Below, in pieces: positions 48,541 through 59,084 of a DNA stretch of 64,000 nt. Location of the stretch: positions 791,398 to 855,397 of the forward strand of contig CAOLHI010000147.1 of NCBI GenBank assembly GCA_948474755.1, in the 5' to 3' direction. The first letter of the stretch is position 1. Every line of letters begins with the position of its first letter. Origin of the DNA: Ctenosaura bakeri (lineage: Eukaryota; Chordata; Lepidosauria; Squamata; Iguanidae). The notes beneath the pieces are model-generated. The model was not told the DNA's origin. It made no database searches and worked only from the letters and a program-made list of their open reading frames with translations. The position numbers and the translations under genes are program-made.

Positions 48541-49384
48541 CTTAGACTATCTGATGTAGAGACCAGCAATGGTATTTTACTAGTGTGCCAAAGGCCAGCA
48601 TCATATTTGTGCCCATCGGCTATAGTTGTTTCTTTCTTTCAGGGTCTAACAAAAAGTGACTGAGCAACTGGTACAAGTCCAGAGGCCACAACTTTGAGAA
48701 GCACTGAACTACACCACACTGGATCTATTATTGCTTTCATATAAAATAAATATCCAAAGCTGGATCCAGACTTAGTCATTGAAATCAGTAAGAAAAGTGA
48801 TGGCTAAACCAGTTCCATTATTTTAAATGGGTCTCCTATAAAGCATGACTTAGTTTGGAATCAACTCATCATCACTATTCAGCTAATAATGGAACCAGGA
48901 GCTTCCATAAACACTGTCTTCTACATATATCCTTTTACTCATGCTCAGGATGGTCTTTTACAGTGTTTCAGGTTGCAGGTAATAGCTACAAATTATGAAT
49001 AAGAGTGGAGCAGGATCATGCATGTCAGGAATAAGAATACTATATTTATGTACCATTGTAATTGCATGACTGTTTTATGAATACAAATTCCCTCAGGGAG
49101 AAGTCACAAATTTACAATAACTTGTTGTGGATTACAGCATTTTCTCTTGCATCACTGATATGACAAACAGATGTGGAGGAAAAAGTGTAGATAAGCCACT
49201 GAATACGGACAGCATAAATATCAGATAGATTTATTTTAGTTAACATAAATATCGTTAAGAGGTCTCAGACAAAGCTGTTAAGGGGCCAACTTTGTGCAAC
49301 TTTTCCACTGCCTCTGCTCTGAGTTCCTCCAGGCTGGAGAACTGGAATGAGTTCCACAGCCCAGAGGTGGTAAAGCTGTTACTC
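48541..49384. other. Unassigned, possible L2 trace
   Basis: 49270-49384 (tctgagttcctccaggctgg, ggaatgagttccacagccca) resembles a LINE ORF2 end. The rest shows nothing. Confidence 0.35.
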
Positions 49385-49395
49385 GATAAAGAGCT

Positions 49396-49619
49396 TTTGA
49401 TGCTGTGTGACTTTAAGCCATTTCCAACTTATGGAGACCTAGAGGTGACCCTATCACAGGGTTTTTCTTGGCAACATTTCTTTGAAGAGGGATTGCCATT
49501 GCCTTCCTCTCAGGCAAAGAGTGTGATTGCTCAACGTTTCCATAACTGAGCAGATATTTGAACCCTGGTCTCCTGAAATCTAGTCTGACATTCAAACCAC
49601 TATACCATGATGGCTCTCT
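49396..49619 (-). mobile_element. Sauria-type SINE with 11-bp target duplication
   Basis: Flanked by gataaagagct at 49385-49395 and 49620-49630, identical. Body has cttggcaacatttctttgaa and gaagagggattgccattgcc. Head end is caaaccactataccatgatg. Full length. Confidence 0.93.
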
Positions 49620-49630
49620 GATAAAGAGCT

Positions 49631-49872
49631 ACCAGGCCCTATAACATCCTGCTTTCTGGACTGGGCTGGTGGGCTGAGCCACTGTTCTCACTAGCTAATA
49701 ATACAGAGATTAATTGGATCACCAGTCTCTTCATGGTTACCTTTTCTGCCACTGCTTGATCTAGTATCTGACCCATTCTAGACAAGATCATGGGTGCTCT
49801 AAGACAGCCTAATATCATGTTTGTCCAAGTGCTATTCAAGGCAAACTTCCCTTGAACTGAAATGCTCTTGAG
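49631..49872. other. Unassigned intronic sequence
   Basis: No feature recognised. Confidence 0.35.
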
Positions 49873-50008
49873 AAAGAGTGGAGAATCTCTGGTCCTTTAG
49901 ATGTTTTGGACTTCAACTCTCAGAAGCCCTAGTGAGCATGACTACTGGTTAAGGGGTCATGGGAGCTATAGTCCAAACATCCAGAGAGAAAAGCTCTTCC
50001 AGCTTTGG
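49873..50008. mobile_element. hAT-like palindromic MITE
   Basis: tctggtcctttagatgtttt with ggacttcaactctcagaag, paired with gggagctatagtccaaacat. About 136 bp. Confidence 0.6.
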
Positions 50009-50321
50009 TTTGGTGCTTACTGAATGGGCATGGGCTGTACTAAAGAGAATGGCAGCATTGTAGACCAGACTTCACATCAGTGTTAAAACCTCTTTAGGTA
50101 TCTGTGTTTTAGACTGGACGTGCAATGAAGTAAGTTTGAAATACCATTTATCTTAAATATCTGTGTTTTTCCCTAGTGTTACAAACACCACTGTTGTTTT
50201 CCATGATCTCTTCCATGATTCAACCAAAGCTTTTTTAGGCCCATTGATTTCAATAGAACAATTAACTGAAAGTCTCCACTGAACCCAATTACTTTCTAGG
50301 GGAACAATTCTGATATGTTCC

Positions 50322-50323
50322 TC

Positions 50324-50355
<32 letters not shown>

Positions 50356-50358
50356 TCC
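50322..50358. repeat. (CTTT)n microsatellite
   Basis: About nine CTTT units interrupted only at the edges. Confidence 0.95.
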
Positions 50359-50819
50359 TTTGGGGGTAAAGGAGAGAGGTTCTGGTGATTCTACTACCAC
50401 CAAGTGAAGACACCAGTGTCATTATACAGTTAAGTCAGAATTCAATCAGCAGAATCACACCTAAGTGAGGAAAATGTATCAAGGCTCCAGTAGTAATCTT
50501 GAGAAATACTCCTACTAAACTCAATGGGGTTTTCTTTTGAGTATGCACACACAGGATCACACAGCTGACTAAGGGTACTAGGGTTAGATACACTTGCTTC
50601 TCCTCTGGTAGAAGAGAGCCATCCACATCAAGTGACATCCAGTATGTCAAAGAAAGTTCCACAGGCATATATCTAGTGGTGTTCCCACTGATGACAGCCC
50701 CTAAAGAGGTCCATTCCTGGGGAAGGAGGAGATTGGGGATCCACTAGATCAAATCCCCCTCCAGTCCTCTGCTCTGCTCAGGTCCCTCAGCTATGTCAAC
50801 CTGGAGGTGGTGAGCTAGT
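50359..50819. other. Unassigned intronic sequence
   Basis: No feature recognised beyond a short trace of a dispersed reptile repeat near 50500-50560. Confidence 0.35.
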
Positions 50820-51240
50820 TTATTAATTACTTAATTTTATCCTTCTTTTCTCCCAACAGGACCCAAGGCACCTTACAACCAACTAAACAAAGTATACCTA
50901 ACAAAATTAACAGGGAAGTTAAAAAAAAACAGTTAAACAACAATTCTACTAAAAATACAAAATTACAACAACTTAAAACACATTTAAAATGTATTAAAAC
51001 AGGAAAAAGCACAGCCTACCCCCAATAAAATACAGTCTGGCCTCAAGTATTAAAAATGAAAGGCCTCCAAATAAAAAAGGTCTTTGCCTGTCAGTGGAAA
51101 GAGAACAGAGAAAGAGTCAACCTAGCTTCCTGCAGGAGGAAATTCTAAGTCTGGAAGCAGTTACTGAGAAAGCTCTTTCCTGTGTCCTCACCAAACACGC
51201 CTGTGATGGCAGTGATGAGAGATTGAGAGTCCTTTGCCAT
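50820..51240 (-). mobile_element. L2 LINE 3' fragment
   Basis: The plus strand opens with tttattaattacttaatttta and caggacccaaggcaccttac (reversed 3' end). It continues into the A-rich UTR and then aaaaaaggtctttgcctgtc and gttactgagaaagctctttc, the reversed ORF2 end. Truncated at the ORF side. Confidence 0.75.
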
Positions 51241-51742
51241 TTGTTAGCTTAATCTGTATCTGTCCAGAGTTCCATTTGTTCACCTTCTGGCTGCCTCGGC
51301 ATCCAACTTGTGACCAACAATAAAATACTGACAGGCAGTTAACATGAATACTCCACATGAGCACTGTAATTAAATAATACTCCACTTGAGCATTAGTAAG
51401 TACTGGAACCTCAGGATATTTCTATTGGAGAATCAGCAGGCTCTCTGATAGCCTTTTAGGCTATTTGTTATAGGGACTCATAGATATACAAACTTACCTA
51501 CTCCATTAGGGAGAAATACAGACATGTCAAAGTCTGGACACATTGATTTCATGACATTACATTGCATGTAAGGCATCACACATTCATTACATTACAACAT
51601 ATGGCAGATTCGTAGGGACTGAACCTTTGAGTCATCTGCATCTCTGTAGGCTTCTCTATAGTTAATACATAGAGAAACATTATTCTCTTAAACAATATTA
51701 TTCAGCCATTTATCCACTGAAGAACACACTTTCTTCTGTTTA
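51241..51742. other. Unassigned intronic sequence
   Basis: AT-rich and unique-looking. No feature recognised. Confidence 0.4.
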
Positions 51743-51858
51743 GCAACTATACAATTCCAAACAGGCATGAGTAATCACACTGGCATTCAATTGCTAGATA
51801 TAGCAATGCCCATGAATGCTAGTGTGATTACTTATGCCTGTTTAGAAACGTATAGCAC
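51743..51858. repeat. Near-perfect hairpin (foldback element)
   Basis: Arms 51759-51789 and 51813-51843 pair over 31 bases with two mismatches. An inner 7-bp stem (attgcta / tagcaat) closes on a gata loop. A weaker outer pairing through ctatac extends to both ends. Looks like a small MITE-like foldback; no target duplication was identified. Confidence 0.75.
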
Positions 51859-51862
51859 ATAT

Positions 51863-51863
51863 T

Positions 51864-51899
<36 letters not shown>

Positions 51900-51910
51900 C
51901 AGACAGACAT
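51863..51910. repeat. (GATA)n-(GACA)n microsatellite
   Basis: About nine GATA units followed by about three GACA units, starting just after the hairpin element. Confidence 0.95.
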
Positions 51911-52075
51911 GCACATGCACAACAGGCACAAATTAGAATCTTAACTAGAAACATACTAAGGTAGAAAGCGTCTCTAGCCTAGTTGAGAGCAGAGATTCTC
52001 TCTTTCCAGCAAGAGAGGCTCTTAGCAGCCAAGAACAGTGCTATCAGCTTAGGCTGCTTAAAAGCCACAGTTGTG

Positions 52076-52213
52076 TGCCTTTCTGCGCTACTCTGTTATA
52101 GTGCTATTATTCCACTTTCAACATCCTGTGGAATTTTGAGGTTTGCAATTTAGAAAGGGACTGTTAGAATTCTCAGCTAGAGAGCTTTTTGGCCTCAGTA
52201 GTGCAGAAAGGCC
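52076..52213. mobile_element. Palindromic MITE, same family as 16706, decayed
   Basis: Left end tgcctttctgcgctactctg with the ttatagtgctattattccac block. Right end gtagtgcagaaaggcc. The right arm has lost its inner block. It ends 94 bases before the L1 target duplication. Confidence 0.75.
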
Positions 52214-52306
52214 CTAGGAGTTAGACGTTCAGTCACCCATGGTCTGTCTCCTTTTGGTCTGTTTTATATCTTTCCCAAGCTAATCAGCTGACATATCTTG
52301 TCCAAT

Positions 52307-52323
52307 GAAATAAGACACTACTT
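52307..52323 (+). repeat. L1 target-site duplication, left copy
   Basis: gaaataagacactactt, identical to 56944-56960. The match is 17 of 17 and stops at both sides. Confidence 0.97.
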
Positions 52324-52327
52324 CTGA

Positions 52328-52555
52328 CAACAGAAAAAGGTATTGGACAAGAAAGAGAGAGAAAAGAAAGAGCAAGGAAAAGAGTTAGAGGAGAGGACAA
52401 CACGGGTTAGGAATACAGAGGCTGAGGAATTATATAGTAAGGATTTGACAGGGACAGACGGAGAGGAAGAGGACATACTGGACGAAGGACAGGAAGAGGA
52501 CGAAGAAGAGGAAGACATAGACTTGGAATCAGAAGTAGATCAAGAGATAAAGTAA
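52328..52555 (+). pseudogene. L1 ORF1 C-terminal remnant, acidic tail
   Basis: About 75 codons ending in TAA at 52553-52555. Rich in Lys/Glu first, then strongly acidic (GQEEDEEEEDIDLESEVDQE). It stands just before ORF2 with a 16-base spacer, the position of ORF1. No ORF1 RRM or trimer motif is included, so the assignment rests on position. A TGA in the same frame at 52325-52327 lies at the truncation junction. Confidence 0.7.
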
Positions 52556-52571
52556 AGGTAAAAGGGGGATT

Positions 52572-53279
52572 ATGAAAATACTTTCTTGGAATGTGCGAGG
52601 TTTAAATGCACCTATTAAAAGGAAAAGAACATTTCACTATTTAGAAAAGACGAAAGCAGACGTAATTTGCTTGCAGGAAACGCACATAAGAGATAAAGAT
52701 GTTAGTTATCTGAAGAACGGTAAACTAGGTTCAGAATTTTCATCAGTATGCAATAGAAAAAGGAAAGGGGTCACAATTTATATAAATAAAAAATATAAAT
52801 CTGAAGAAATCTTTAAAGATGAAGGTGGATCATTTGTAGGGGTAGAAGTGGAAACGGTGCAAGGGAAAATCTTATGTGTAGGGGTATATGGACCGCAGCA
52901 GAACAAGTCAGGATATTTTGGTAGATTGTTGAAAGTGATGCAAGAATATGATTATGAGAAAGTGATTATAATGGGCGATTGGAATGGGGTCATAGACCCC
53001 GAATGTGATAGGAAAACGGAAAAGAAAGTGGTACAAAGGAGATTACCCAAAACTTTTTTTGATCTTGTGGAGAATGTTGCTCTTATGGATGCATGGAGGT
53101 ACCTCTATGGGAACACCCAGGATTTTGCATATTACTCAGAAACATGTCGATCTTGGTCTAGGATAGATATGATCCTAATATCCAAAATACTAGCAAAGAA
53201 TATTCAAAAAATGGAAATTCTGCCTAGGATACCGTCTGATCACAGCCCCCTTATATTGACATTTAGAGAAAGGAAATGA
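52572..53279 (+). pseudogene. L1 ORF2 endonuclease domain (235 codons, stops early)
   Basis: Apurinic-like endonuclease that nicks target DNA at T/A-rich sites. All key blocks are kept: SWNVRGLN (residues 5-12), CLQETH (Glu), GVYGP, MGDWNGV (Asp and Asn), SRIDMILIS and PSDHSPL (Asp-His) near the end. The frame ends at a TGA directly after FRERK. TGA could come from CGA by CpG decay or from TGG. The frame continues in the same phase after the stop. Confidence 0.95.
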
Positions 53280-54083
53280 GAATATCGATGGATACTAAAA
53301 GATGATCTATTAAGAGATGAAAAAGTAATAAATAAAGTAAGAATAGGATTAGAGTATTATTTTAAGGAAAATTCTGGAAAGGGAATATCAGAAAATGTAT
53401 GGGAGGCTGGAAAAGCTGTGGTAAGGGGGATTCTGACTGAACAGGAGATATATAAAAATAAGAAATGAAAAGAATCTCAAAATAAAATTATGGAACAACT
53501 TAAAGAAAAGGAAGATGAATTAAAGATAAATCACCAAAATGATAAGCTAAAATATGAACTGAAGGTTTTAAGAAAGCAAATCACAATGCAGAATACAATT
53601 GATTTGGAAAGGAAATTAAAATATGTAAAACAAAGATATTATGAACACTCCAACAAAACTGGAAAATGGCTAGCTTATAAACTCAAGAAAGAAAGGGAGA
53701 AGAGAACAATCTTGGAAATTAATGATGGAAAGGAATTGTGTAGACAACAAGACAGAATAAAATTAATATTCTATAAATATTATCAGAAGCTTTATGAAGA
53801 AAAGGACCACCTCAAGGTAGATGAAACCATTAAGGAATATTTGGGAAAAGCTGAAATACCACAAATCAGAGGGGAATTGAAGTCAGAGCTAAATAAACCC
53901 ATCACCAGATTCGAGATCATAAATGCAATCCAGAAATTAAAACTGGGAAAAGCCCTGGGGCCAGACGGATTGACAGCTCATTACTATAAGACTTTTCAAG
54001 ATGTGTTGGCGGAACCTATGCACAAAGTGATAAAAGAGCTTGAGAATGGGGTGCTCGAGCTCTTGGGGGGAGGCTATGATTAG
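53280..54083 (+). pseudogene. L1 ORF2 linker and start of RT
   Basis: After the first stop, the same frame continues (YRWILKDDLLRDEK) to a second TGA near 53466, then runs open from 53490 to 54083. It holds a Lys-rich helical linker, EERKLKYVKQRYYEHSNK-like text and the RT entry block KLKLGKALGPDGLTAHYYK. It ends in a frame change at ELENGVLELLGG. The next frame picks up with SSWGEAMISLIPKEG. Confidence 0.9.
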
Positions 54084-55584
54084 TTTAATACCCAAGGAAG
54101 GTAAAGACCACCGGGATGTTAAGAACTATAGACCAATTGCTTTGCTTAACACAGATTATAAGATATTTGCATCCATTTTGGCAGAAAGATTAAAAAAGGT
54201 GCTAAATGAGTGGATTTATGAAGATCAATGTGGCTTTCTCCCAGGAAGATCCATCAAGAATAATATGAGAGTTGTCTTGAATATAATTGAGTATTACCAA
54301 AAGCACAATGAGAAGAAGTTAGGAATGATATTTCTCAATGCGGAGAAAGCTTTTGATAATGTCAAATGGAGTTTTATTATGGAAACCCTGAAGAAGATAG
54401 AAATAGGTGATAATTTTCTGAGGTGGATTGGCATGATCTATAGAGACCAGTCAGCAAATATTGTAGTAAATGGAGAAAAAACACCTAAAATTAGTATCAT
54501 GAAAGGGACAAGGCAGGGATACCCATTATCTCCACTGATATTCTTGATAATGATTGAAATTCTAAATATCCAAATAAGACAAGATAATGAAATAAGGGGA
54601 GTGCAAATAAGGAATCAGATTTTCAAACTCAGGGCATTCGCGGATGATTTGGTAATCATATTAGATAATCCGGGACAAAGCATAAAAAGGCTAAAAAAGA
54701 TTTTACAAGAATACGGCTCAATGTCAGGCTTCAAAGTTAATTCAGTCAAAACATCTATGCTAACTAAGAATATGAACAAACAGGAGGAAAGTGAGCTGGA
54801 GAGGGAATCCCAATTTAAAATAGAGAAAAAAATAAAATACTTAGGAATATATTTGACTAAACATAACACCGATTTGTATGATAACAATTATAAGAAAGTT
54901 TGGCAGTCGATTAAGGAGGATCTAAGGTGGTGGACAACCCTGGATTTATCTTTGTTAGGAAGAATTGCAACCATCAAGATGAACGTCCTGCCAAGATTGA
55001 TTTTCTTATTCCAGAACCTCCCTATCATAACAAACGATGGGGTTTTTAAACGATGGAGAAGCGATCTTTCCAAATTCATATGGAACGATAGAAAACCCCG
55101 AATTAAGTGGTGCGGATTAATAGATGTCAAAGAAAGAGGAGGTTTAGGAACACCAGAGTTGAAGTTATACTATCATGCATGCTGTATGGATTGGGCAACT
55201 ACTTGGATTAGACTGGATGATGAGAGACTGTTAACTCTGGAGGGTGCAGATTTGCCCTTTGGCTGGCACTCTTATCTCTGGTATGAGAAGGCCCGAATTA
55301 ATAGAGATTTCAATAACCACTTTACTAGGAAGTCAATTCTTAGAGTATGGTTGCTTTATAAGAAGAAGATATACAGGAGATTCCCATTGTGGATATCTCC
55401 TCACGAGGCTTTTTACAGGAGAGAGAAGCCGCAGATAAGCAGATGGATTTTATATAAGGACATAGTGAAGGTACAGGGGGGTGAACTTCAATTAAAAACA
55501 AGAGAAGAATTGGTGGACTGTGGGCTTTCTACCCACTGGTTACTGCAAAGACAGATATCTGGAAAATATAAATTGGACCAATAA
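54040..55584 (+). pseudogene. L1 ORF2 reverse-transcriptase domain with altered active site
   Basis: Residues counted from 54040. ISLIPKEGKD and NYRPIALLNTDYKIF (14-44), QCGFLPGRS (63-71), motif A FLNAEKAFD (98-106), motif B GTRQGYPLSPL (156-166), motif C AFADDL (199-204). Motif A normally begins with the catalytic Asp (LDAEKAFD); here it is Asn (codon 54337-54339, AAT). The change gat to aat follows a C, so CpG decay explains it. Motif B has Tyr where Cys is usual. Thumb and connection parts follow (SIKEDLRWWTTLDLSLLGRI, KFIWNDRKPRIKW). Ends at TAA 55582. Confidence 0.95.
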
Positions 55585-56292
55585 ACAGTTGGGATAGAAA
55601 GTAAAGAAAATGAGTTAGACAAACTGTTTAAACCAGGAGTGGAACACCTTATAGCAAAGCTATACAAAACCTTGTTAAATTTAGAACTCGAGGGAGAGAT
55701 AGTAAAGGAGAATATGTTAAGATGGGCCCAGAACATAGGGAGGCCGATACAACTGGAGTGTTGGGAAAGATCCTGGTCCTTAATAAATAAAACATTGAAG
55801 AGCACAGCTTTAAAAGAAAAGTATTTTAAGATCTTTTATAGGTGGTACTACACACCAGTGCAAATTCCAAAAATGAGTAAAACTGACAAAAACAAGTGTT
55901 GGAAGTGCGACCAGAAAGGAACCCTTTTCCATCTTTGGTGGACGTGTATAAAAGCGAAAAAAAATTGGGTTTTAGTACATAATAATATAATGAAAATTAT
56001 GCAAAAGAATTTTCCGTTACTTCCAGAGGTGTATTTATTAAATATGTACAAGCGCGTAGAACCACTCAAAAAGCAATCATACCATAAGATATTAACTTAT
56101 ATGATAGTTGCAGCAAGAATGTGCTACGCTAGCAGATGGAAACAAGAAGAATCCCCTGAAATAGAGGATTGGCTACTGAAATTACGCGAAATAAGGGAAA
56201 TGGAGAAATTAACGGCAGTACTGCAACAAAAGTCAAAAGAAATAATAGATGAAGAGTGGGATCTGATCCTCCCTATATTGGAACTTAAATAG
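55585..56292 (+). pseudogene. L1 ORF2 C-terminal region with Cys-rich motif
   Basis: Same frame as the RT part. The block at 55897-55947 reads CWKCDQKGTLFHLWWTC, a CX2CX7HX4C arrangement like the C-terminal Cys-His motif of L1 ORF2. A helical segment rich in Lys and Glu and a final EEWDLILPILELK follow. Ends at TAG 56290-56292. Confidence 0.93.
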
Positions 56293-56920
56293 GAAGCAGG
56301 GGTGATCAAAGGAATAAGGAATAAGGAATAGGTGAAGCACGTGATAAAGGTTCGCAACAACCATGACTTGAATAGAATTATAAGTGTTACATTGGATAAA
56401 GGATAAAGGGATTTAGAAAAGGGGAATATAGAGAGTAGGAGAACGGAAAGATTAAAAACAGGGAAATTTAGCGAATTCGATATTGAGAAAGAAAGCGGTG
56501 TAAATTGATGGGATGTTTTAAGTTATTGTTGGACGGGAAAAGCTAAGGTAGAACCAACTAGTATGGAAGAAAAAGAAAATAAAGGAAGAGGGTTTTTGTT
56601 TTTTTTTAATGGTTAAAATGGTGAGATTGAAGATTGAAGGTAGATGGATAATTAAGTTTATGCATCAAGGGGCAATCAAAAGAAGAGAGAGAGGAGAAAT
56701 TTAAGCTGTCTGTGTATATATGAAAAGCTGATGTTAGGGGATTTAAATTAAGGTTATTAACTACATGGTTCGGGTTTGTGTTAAATTTATATCATACTTT
56801 AATTTATTTTCCTACCTTTTGGATTGTTCATTAGTACTGTGTGTGTATTGGGTATGGGAAAATGAGAAAGTGAATGTAATTGTGAATAATAAAAAGATTT
56901 AAAACCAATCCTCTTTCTGA
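56293..56920 (+). other. L1 3' UTR
   Basis: Purine-rich at first (56310-56720), then T-rich near 56780-56830. It has no open frame and ends near the poly(A) signal. 56903-56920 (accaatcctctttctg within it) separates the L1 end from the A-rich tract. Confidence 0.85.
56888..56893 (+). promoter_or_regulatory. Poly(A) signal of the L1
   Basis: aataaa within gtgaataataaaaagattta at the end of the L1 3' UTR, about 30 bases before the A-rich tract. Confidence 0.75.
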
Positions 56921-56943
56921 AAAAGAAAAAAAAGGAAAAAAAA

Positions 56944-56960
56944 GAAATAAGACACTACTT
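56944..56960 (+). repeat. L1 target-site duplication, right copy
   Basis: gaaataagacactactt, identical to 52307-52323, directly after the A-rich tail. Confidence 0.97.
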
Positions 56961-57045
56961 ACTGATCCCTATTTACAAAAACAATCTCCTCCTGAGAGGT
57001 GATGCAACACTGGGTACAGTTAGCTCTTGCCTTTCTTCATATTAA

Positions 57046-57638
57046 AGTGGCCTCTTGACTTTTGTGAGGGTTTAGGGCACAGAACCCTCGCAAAAGTGAA
57101 AAAAAAAGCTGCGGATAACTCCCCCTGCCAAAGGAGTGCTCCCTCCTATTCCTTTCCAGGGCTCCCCCCCATTTGCTTGTTTTTTGCCTAGGCATACTGT
57201 CTTCCTTCTGGGCACCCAGGCAATAGACAAGCAAATGAGAGGAGGCAGCCATGTACCTGGAGAAGGTGTGAGTGCATGCCTTCCCACCTCATTCACCTGC
57301 ATATCACCTGGGTGTGCTGCCTTCCAGGAGTCCAGGTGATAGCAAAGCAAATGGGAAAGGGCAGCTGTTCGCTTTCCCCCCACCACTTGCATTTCACCCA
57401 GGTGCCCAGTTGACAGGCAAGTGAATTGGAGGGGGCAGTGACATGACTGGAGAAGGTACACGTGCAGGGCTGCCCCCTGCCATTCACTCAACTTTTGCCC
57501 AGGTCCATGGAAGGAAGACACAGACACTCAGGCAAAAGGCAAGGGAATGAGAGCAGGAGAATCAGGAGGTGGCAAACGGGTGACTTGCAAATAATCAAGT
57601 TTGCAAATGTCAAACCTGCGAACGTGACAAGACGACTG
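57046..57638. mobile_element. Tigger/pogo-like MITE, second family
   Basis: Left end aagtggcctcttgacttttg after TA (57044-57045). Right end aacgtgacaagacgactg before TA (57639-57640). The inner block gcaaataatcaagtttgcaa with gtcaaacctgcg matches 19636-19912. 593 bp. A 151-codon minus frame inside it is by chance. Confidence 0.8.
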
Positions 57639-57640
57639 TA

Positions 57641-57920
57641 CATCAGCCACCTGATTAGCATAAGATGGTACTCTTTAACACGGCACATGTCCTGAGTTTA
57701 TTATTGGTCAATTTAAACTGTTTAGTTCTCTTATCAGTGTTGACAGTTATGTTTATGATCTACCTGGCACTGGCCTGCACCTATGTTTTCATTAGCACAT
57801 GCACATTCTACAATACACAGAGCTTTCTATTTTATATTTTATGCCTTATAAACACACTATTTATATTTCCAAATCTCAGAGTTTGCAACCAAATCACCAC
57901 ATGGCATGTAACAGTGGACC
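57641..57920. other. Unassigned intronic sequence
   Basis: AT-rich. No feature recognised. Confidence 0.35.
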
Positions 57921-58060
57921 TGAGAGAAAGTCATCCCCTGATGGTCTTCAACCCAGGCAGGCTCATATAGGGAGATATAGTCTTTCAGACAGGCTGGACT
58001 GGCTTTATAGGTCATAACCAGCACTTTGAATTCCATTTAGAAATGAATGGATGTCTAGTT
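57921..58060 (-). mobile_element. L2 LINE fragment
   Basis: tagggagatatagtctttca, then tataggtcataaccagcact and ttgaattcc. This is the reversed L2 ORF2 end also present at 60900-61000. Confidence 0.65.
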
Positions 58061-59084
58061 AAGCTATTTTGGAAATGGAGTTATATGTTCTCTATGATCA
58101 CCCCCTGTTTTCCATGTGTGGGTGGGTGAGGGGAGATTCCCTCAAAGAAATGGTCAGCTGAGCAGAGCTGCTTCACCTCACCATAGCCAAAATGAACTCC
58201 ACTTCCCAATCCTATTTACAGATGGTCTGCTCATGAATAAGGAAACAAATATGGAATTTTCCAGCTAGAAGACTAAATATTTATGAAACATTCCTTCTCC
58301 ACTCCTTGCATTTGGTATTCTTAATAAAGTTCCATCACAGCAGTAGCTACATCAAAGAATTGAAGAGAGTGATCATTGTATTTTTATATCTCCTCATCTG
58401 CTGAATACTGCAGTACTCTTTAGCAAAAAAACATAAAATTGCCTCATCGCTAGACTCAAAATACTACACAAGCAAAAGCCTAAAATGATTGTGTCTGGCA
58501 AGTATTAAATTATTGTGTGGGATTCTTGAGCTTTACCAGTTCCCAGAGATAGAAATGGGTCTCAAGTGTCAAGTTCCCTGATTTTTCTGAAATATTTCAC
58601 AAATCCCTTTAAAGGGCGAGAGGGAAAGAAACCATGCTCTTCCAGTAGAAACCATTTCTCTCTCTTTCTCTCTCTCAGCTTCTCCATAGATTATTAACCC
58701 CCTATTCCCACACACTTTGCCAGCCTAAGAAGCCTCCACAGAAAATATCTTTATTCAATATTTTATGTCCTAAAAGGAAAATAGTTTTGTTTCATGCATC
58801 ATATAGCAGAACATCATTTTTAATTCATTCTTGGCCCCAAACACAGTATATCCTCAAGTTCACACTTCTTAGCAAAGAAAGACAAGAAGTATATCCAATA
58901 GCCCTCTAATCTGACCCACCCTATCACTATCAGTAGTAAAAACTATCTTGGTTACTTCTGCAACTTGAATCAATTCCAGAGTTTAAGTCAGAAAATAAGC
59001 TTAGAAATTTACTTTCAAAAAGCAATTTGCTATGGCTATAGTTCCAATGCTTCCCAAAAGACCACTTATTTTCCATGGAGGTAG
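58061..59084. other. Unassigned intronic sequence
   Basis: A CT-rich stretch lies at 58655-58680. No gene or defined repeat recognised. Confidence 0.42.

Larger units (their letters stand above)
52572..56292 (+). pseudogene. L1 ORF2 (endonuclease and reverse transcriptase), inactivated
   Basis: About 1240 codons from the ATG at 52572, close to the usual ORF2 length. The reading frame is broken four times: TGA at 53277-53279, TGA near 53466-53468, a small indel near 54055 (frame shift that looks like loss of two bases), and TAA at 55582-55584. Frames before and after each stop agree, so these are point changes. Domains in order: AP-type endonuclease, linker, RT, C-terminal Cys-rich region. 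The RT motif A Asp is changed to Asn. The copy cannot make active protein. Confidence 0.96.
52324..56943 (+). mobile_element. L1 LINE, 5'-truncated, with intact target duplication
   Basis: Insertion of about 4.62 kb between perfect 17-bp duplications. It begins in a probable ORF1 C-terminus, holds a full-length but broken ORF2 (52572-56292) and a 3' UTR of about 650 bases, and ends in an A-rich tract at 56921-56943. Cut at the 5' end, as usual for target-primed reverse transcription. The perfect duplication and few ORF lesions suggest it is much younger than the CR1 and L2 pieces around it. It runs antisense to the ATP8A2-like gene. Confidence 0.97.

Noticed and set aside
52343..52555. Host gene for an acidic protein
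   Set aside because: It lies within the L1 insertion just before ORF2 and is better read as the end of ORF1.
57072..57527. 151-codon minus frame
   Set aside because: Entirely within the Tigger-like MITE at 57046-57638; no transposase motif.
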